Source: RBG-16-66-20 sp049651845
GTDB lineage: Bacteria > Pseudomonadota > Gammaproteobacteria > Burkholderiales > SG8-39
Length of the DNA stretch: 54,161 nucleotides
NCBI GenBank assembly: GCA_049651845.1
Contig: JBASCW010000034.1
Location: 1 to 54,161, forward strand
Direction of reading: 5' to 3'
The position numbers and the translations under genes are program-made. The notes beneath the pieces are model-generated. The model ran no database searches. It saw only the letters and a list, made by a program, of their open reading frames with translations, and had not been told where the DNA came from. The stretch's first letter is position 1. Every line of letters begins with the position of its first letter. Shown in pieces: positions 54,155 through 54,161 of the stretch.

Positions 54155-54161
54155 ATCGTCG

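Overview
The window is GC-rich chromosomal DNA from a betaproteobacterium. Supporting signs are the tmRNA tag ANDERFALAA, the gene order gyrA-serC-pheA-hisC-tyrA-aroA-cmk-rpsA-ihfB-lapAB, an mtaD/ompA/ubiG/gph block next to gyrA, and several Bug/xsc-type catabolic genes. The genus cannot be named from the sequence alone.

Layout. 1-1240: an IS3-family element (orfA plus orfB cut by the window edge) next to a gene fragment, then tRNA-Ser(UGA). 1353-2095: a Bax-inhibitor-1 membrane protein and its terminator. 2096-22829: about 20 kb on the minus strand, nearly all overlapping or a few bases apart. It runs from gyrA through serC, serA, pheA, hisC, tyrA, aroA, cmk, rpsA, ihfB, lapA, lapB, ugd, hldE1, hldD, cysM, a PolB-like exonuclease and rlmD to a secreted hypothetical. 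This joins serine/aromatic/histidine biosynthesis, translation and the LPS inner core. 22936-26452 (plus strand): mtaD-like deaminase, OmpA, ubiG, gph. An 85-bp perfect inverted-repeat element sits directly against the ubiG start codon.

26461-29450 is the most unusual part. The tmRNA gene ssrA is interrupted in its T-loop by a 265-nt group I intron whose core closely resembles the Azoarcus tRNA-Ile intron as I recall it. The mature tmRNA 3' end is followed by a strong terminator, a free-standing LAGLIDADG homing endonuclease gene, and a second, intron-less, slightly diverged copy of the tmRNA T-loop/acceptor end. Beyond that lies a lower-GC block with unfamiliar genes, one carrying a HEPN-like RX4H motif.

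29560-42900 is accessory metabolism: a radical SAM/SPASM enzyme with an FNR-like box, an FMN alpha-hydroxy-acid oxidase, an MFS exporter, a ThDP enzyme with an acyl-CoA synthetase, an EAL protein with a changed DDFG motif, enoyl-CoA hydratase, DadA, MOSC, DUF3291 and a Ser/Thr kinase. A small unit at 36964-37288 has a good promoter, an overlapping palindrome, a long leader and a 14-residue lysine-rich micro-ORF. A MAPEG-family remnant lies at 42.6-42.8 kb.

42904-46746 is a MoxR/DUF58/VWA operon plus an HtrA-like protease. 46794-54026 looks like an organosulfonate (sulfoacetate) catabolic cluster: a translationally coupled xsc-Bug-sauS-sauT operon, a divergent IclR regulator and an SDR dehydrogenase. 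Sulfoacetate would be activated to its CoA ester, reduced to sulfoacetaldehyde, and cleaved by Xsc to sulfite and acetyl phosphate.
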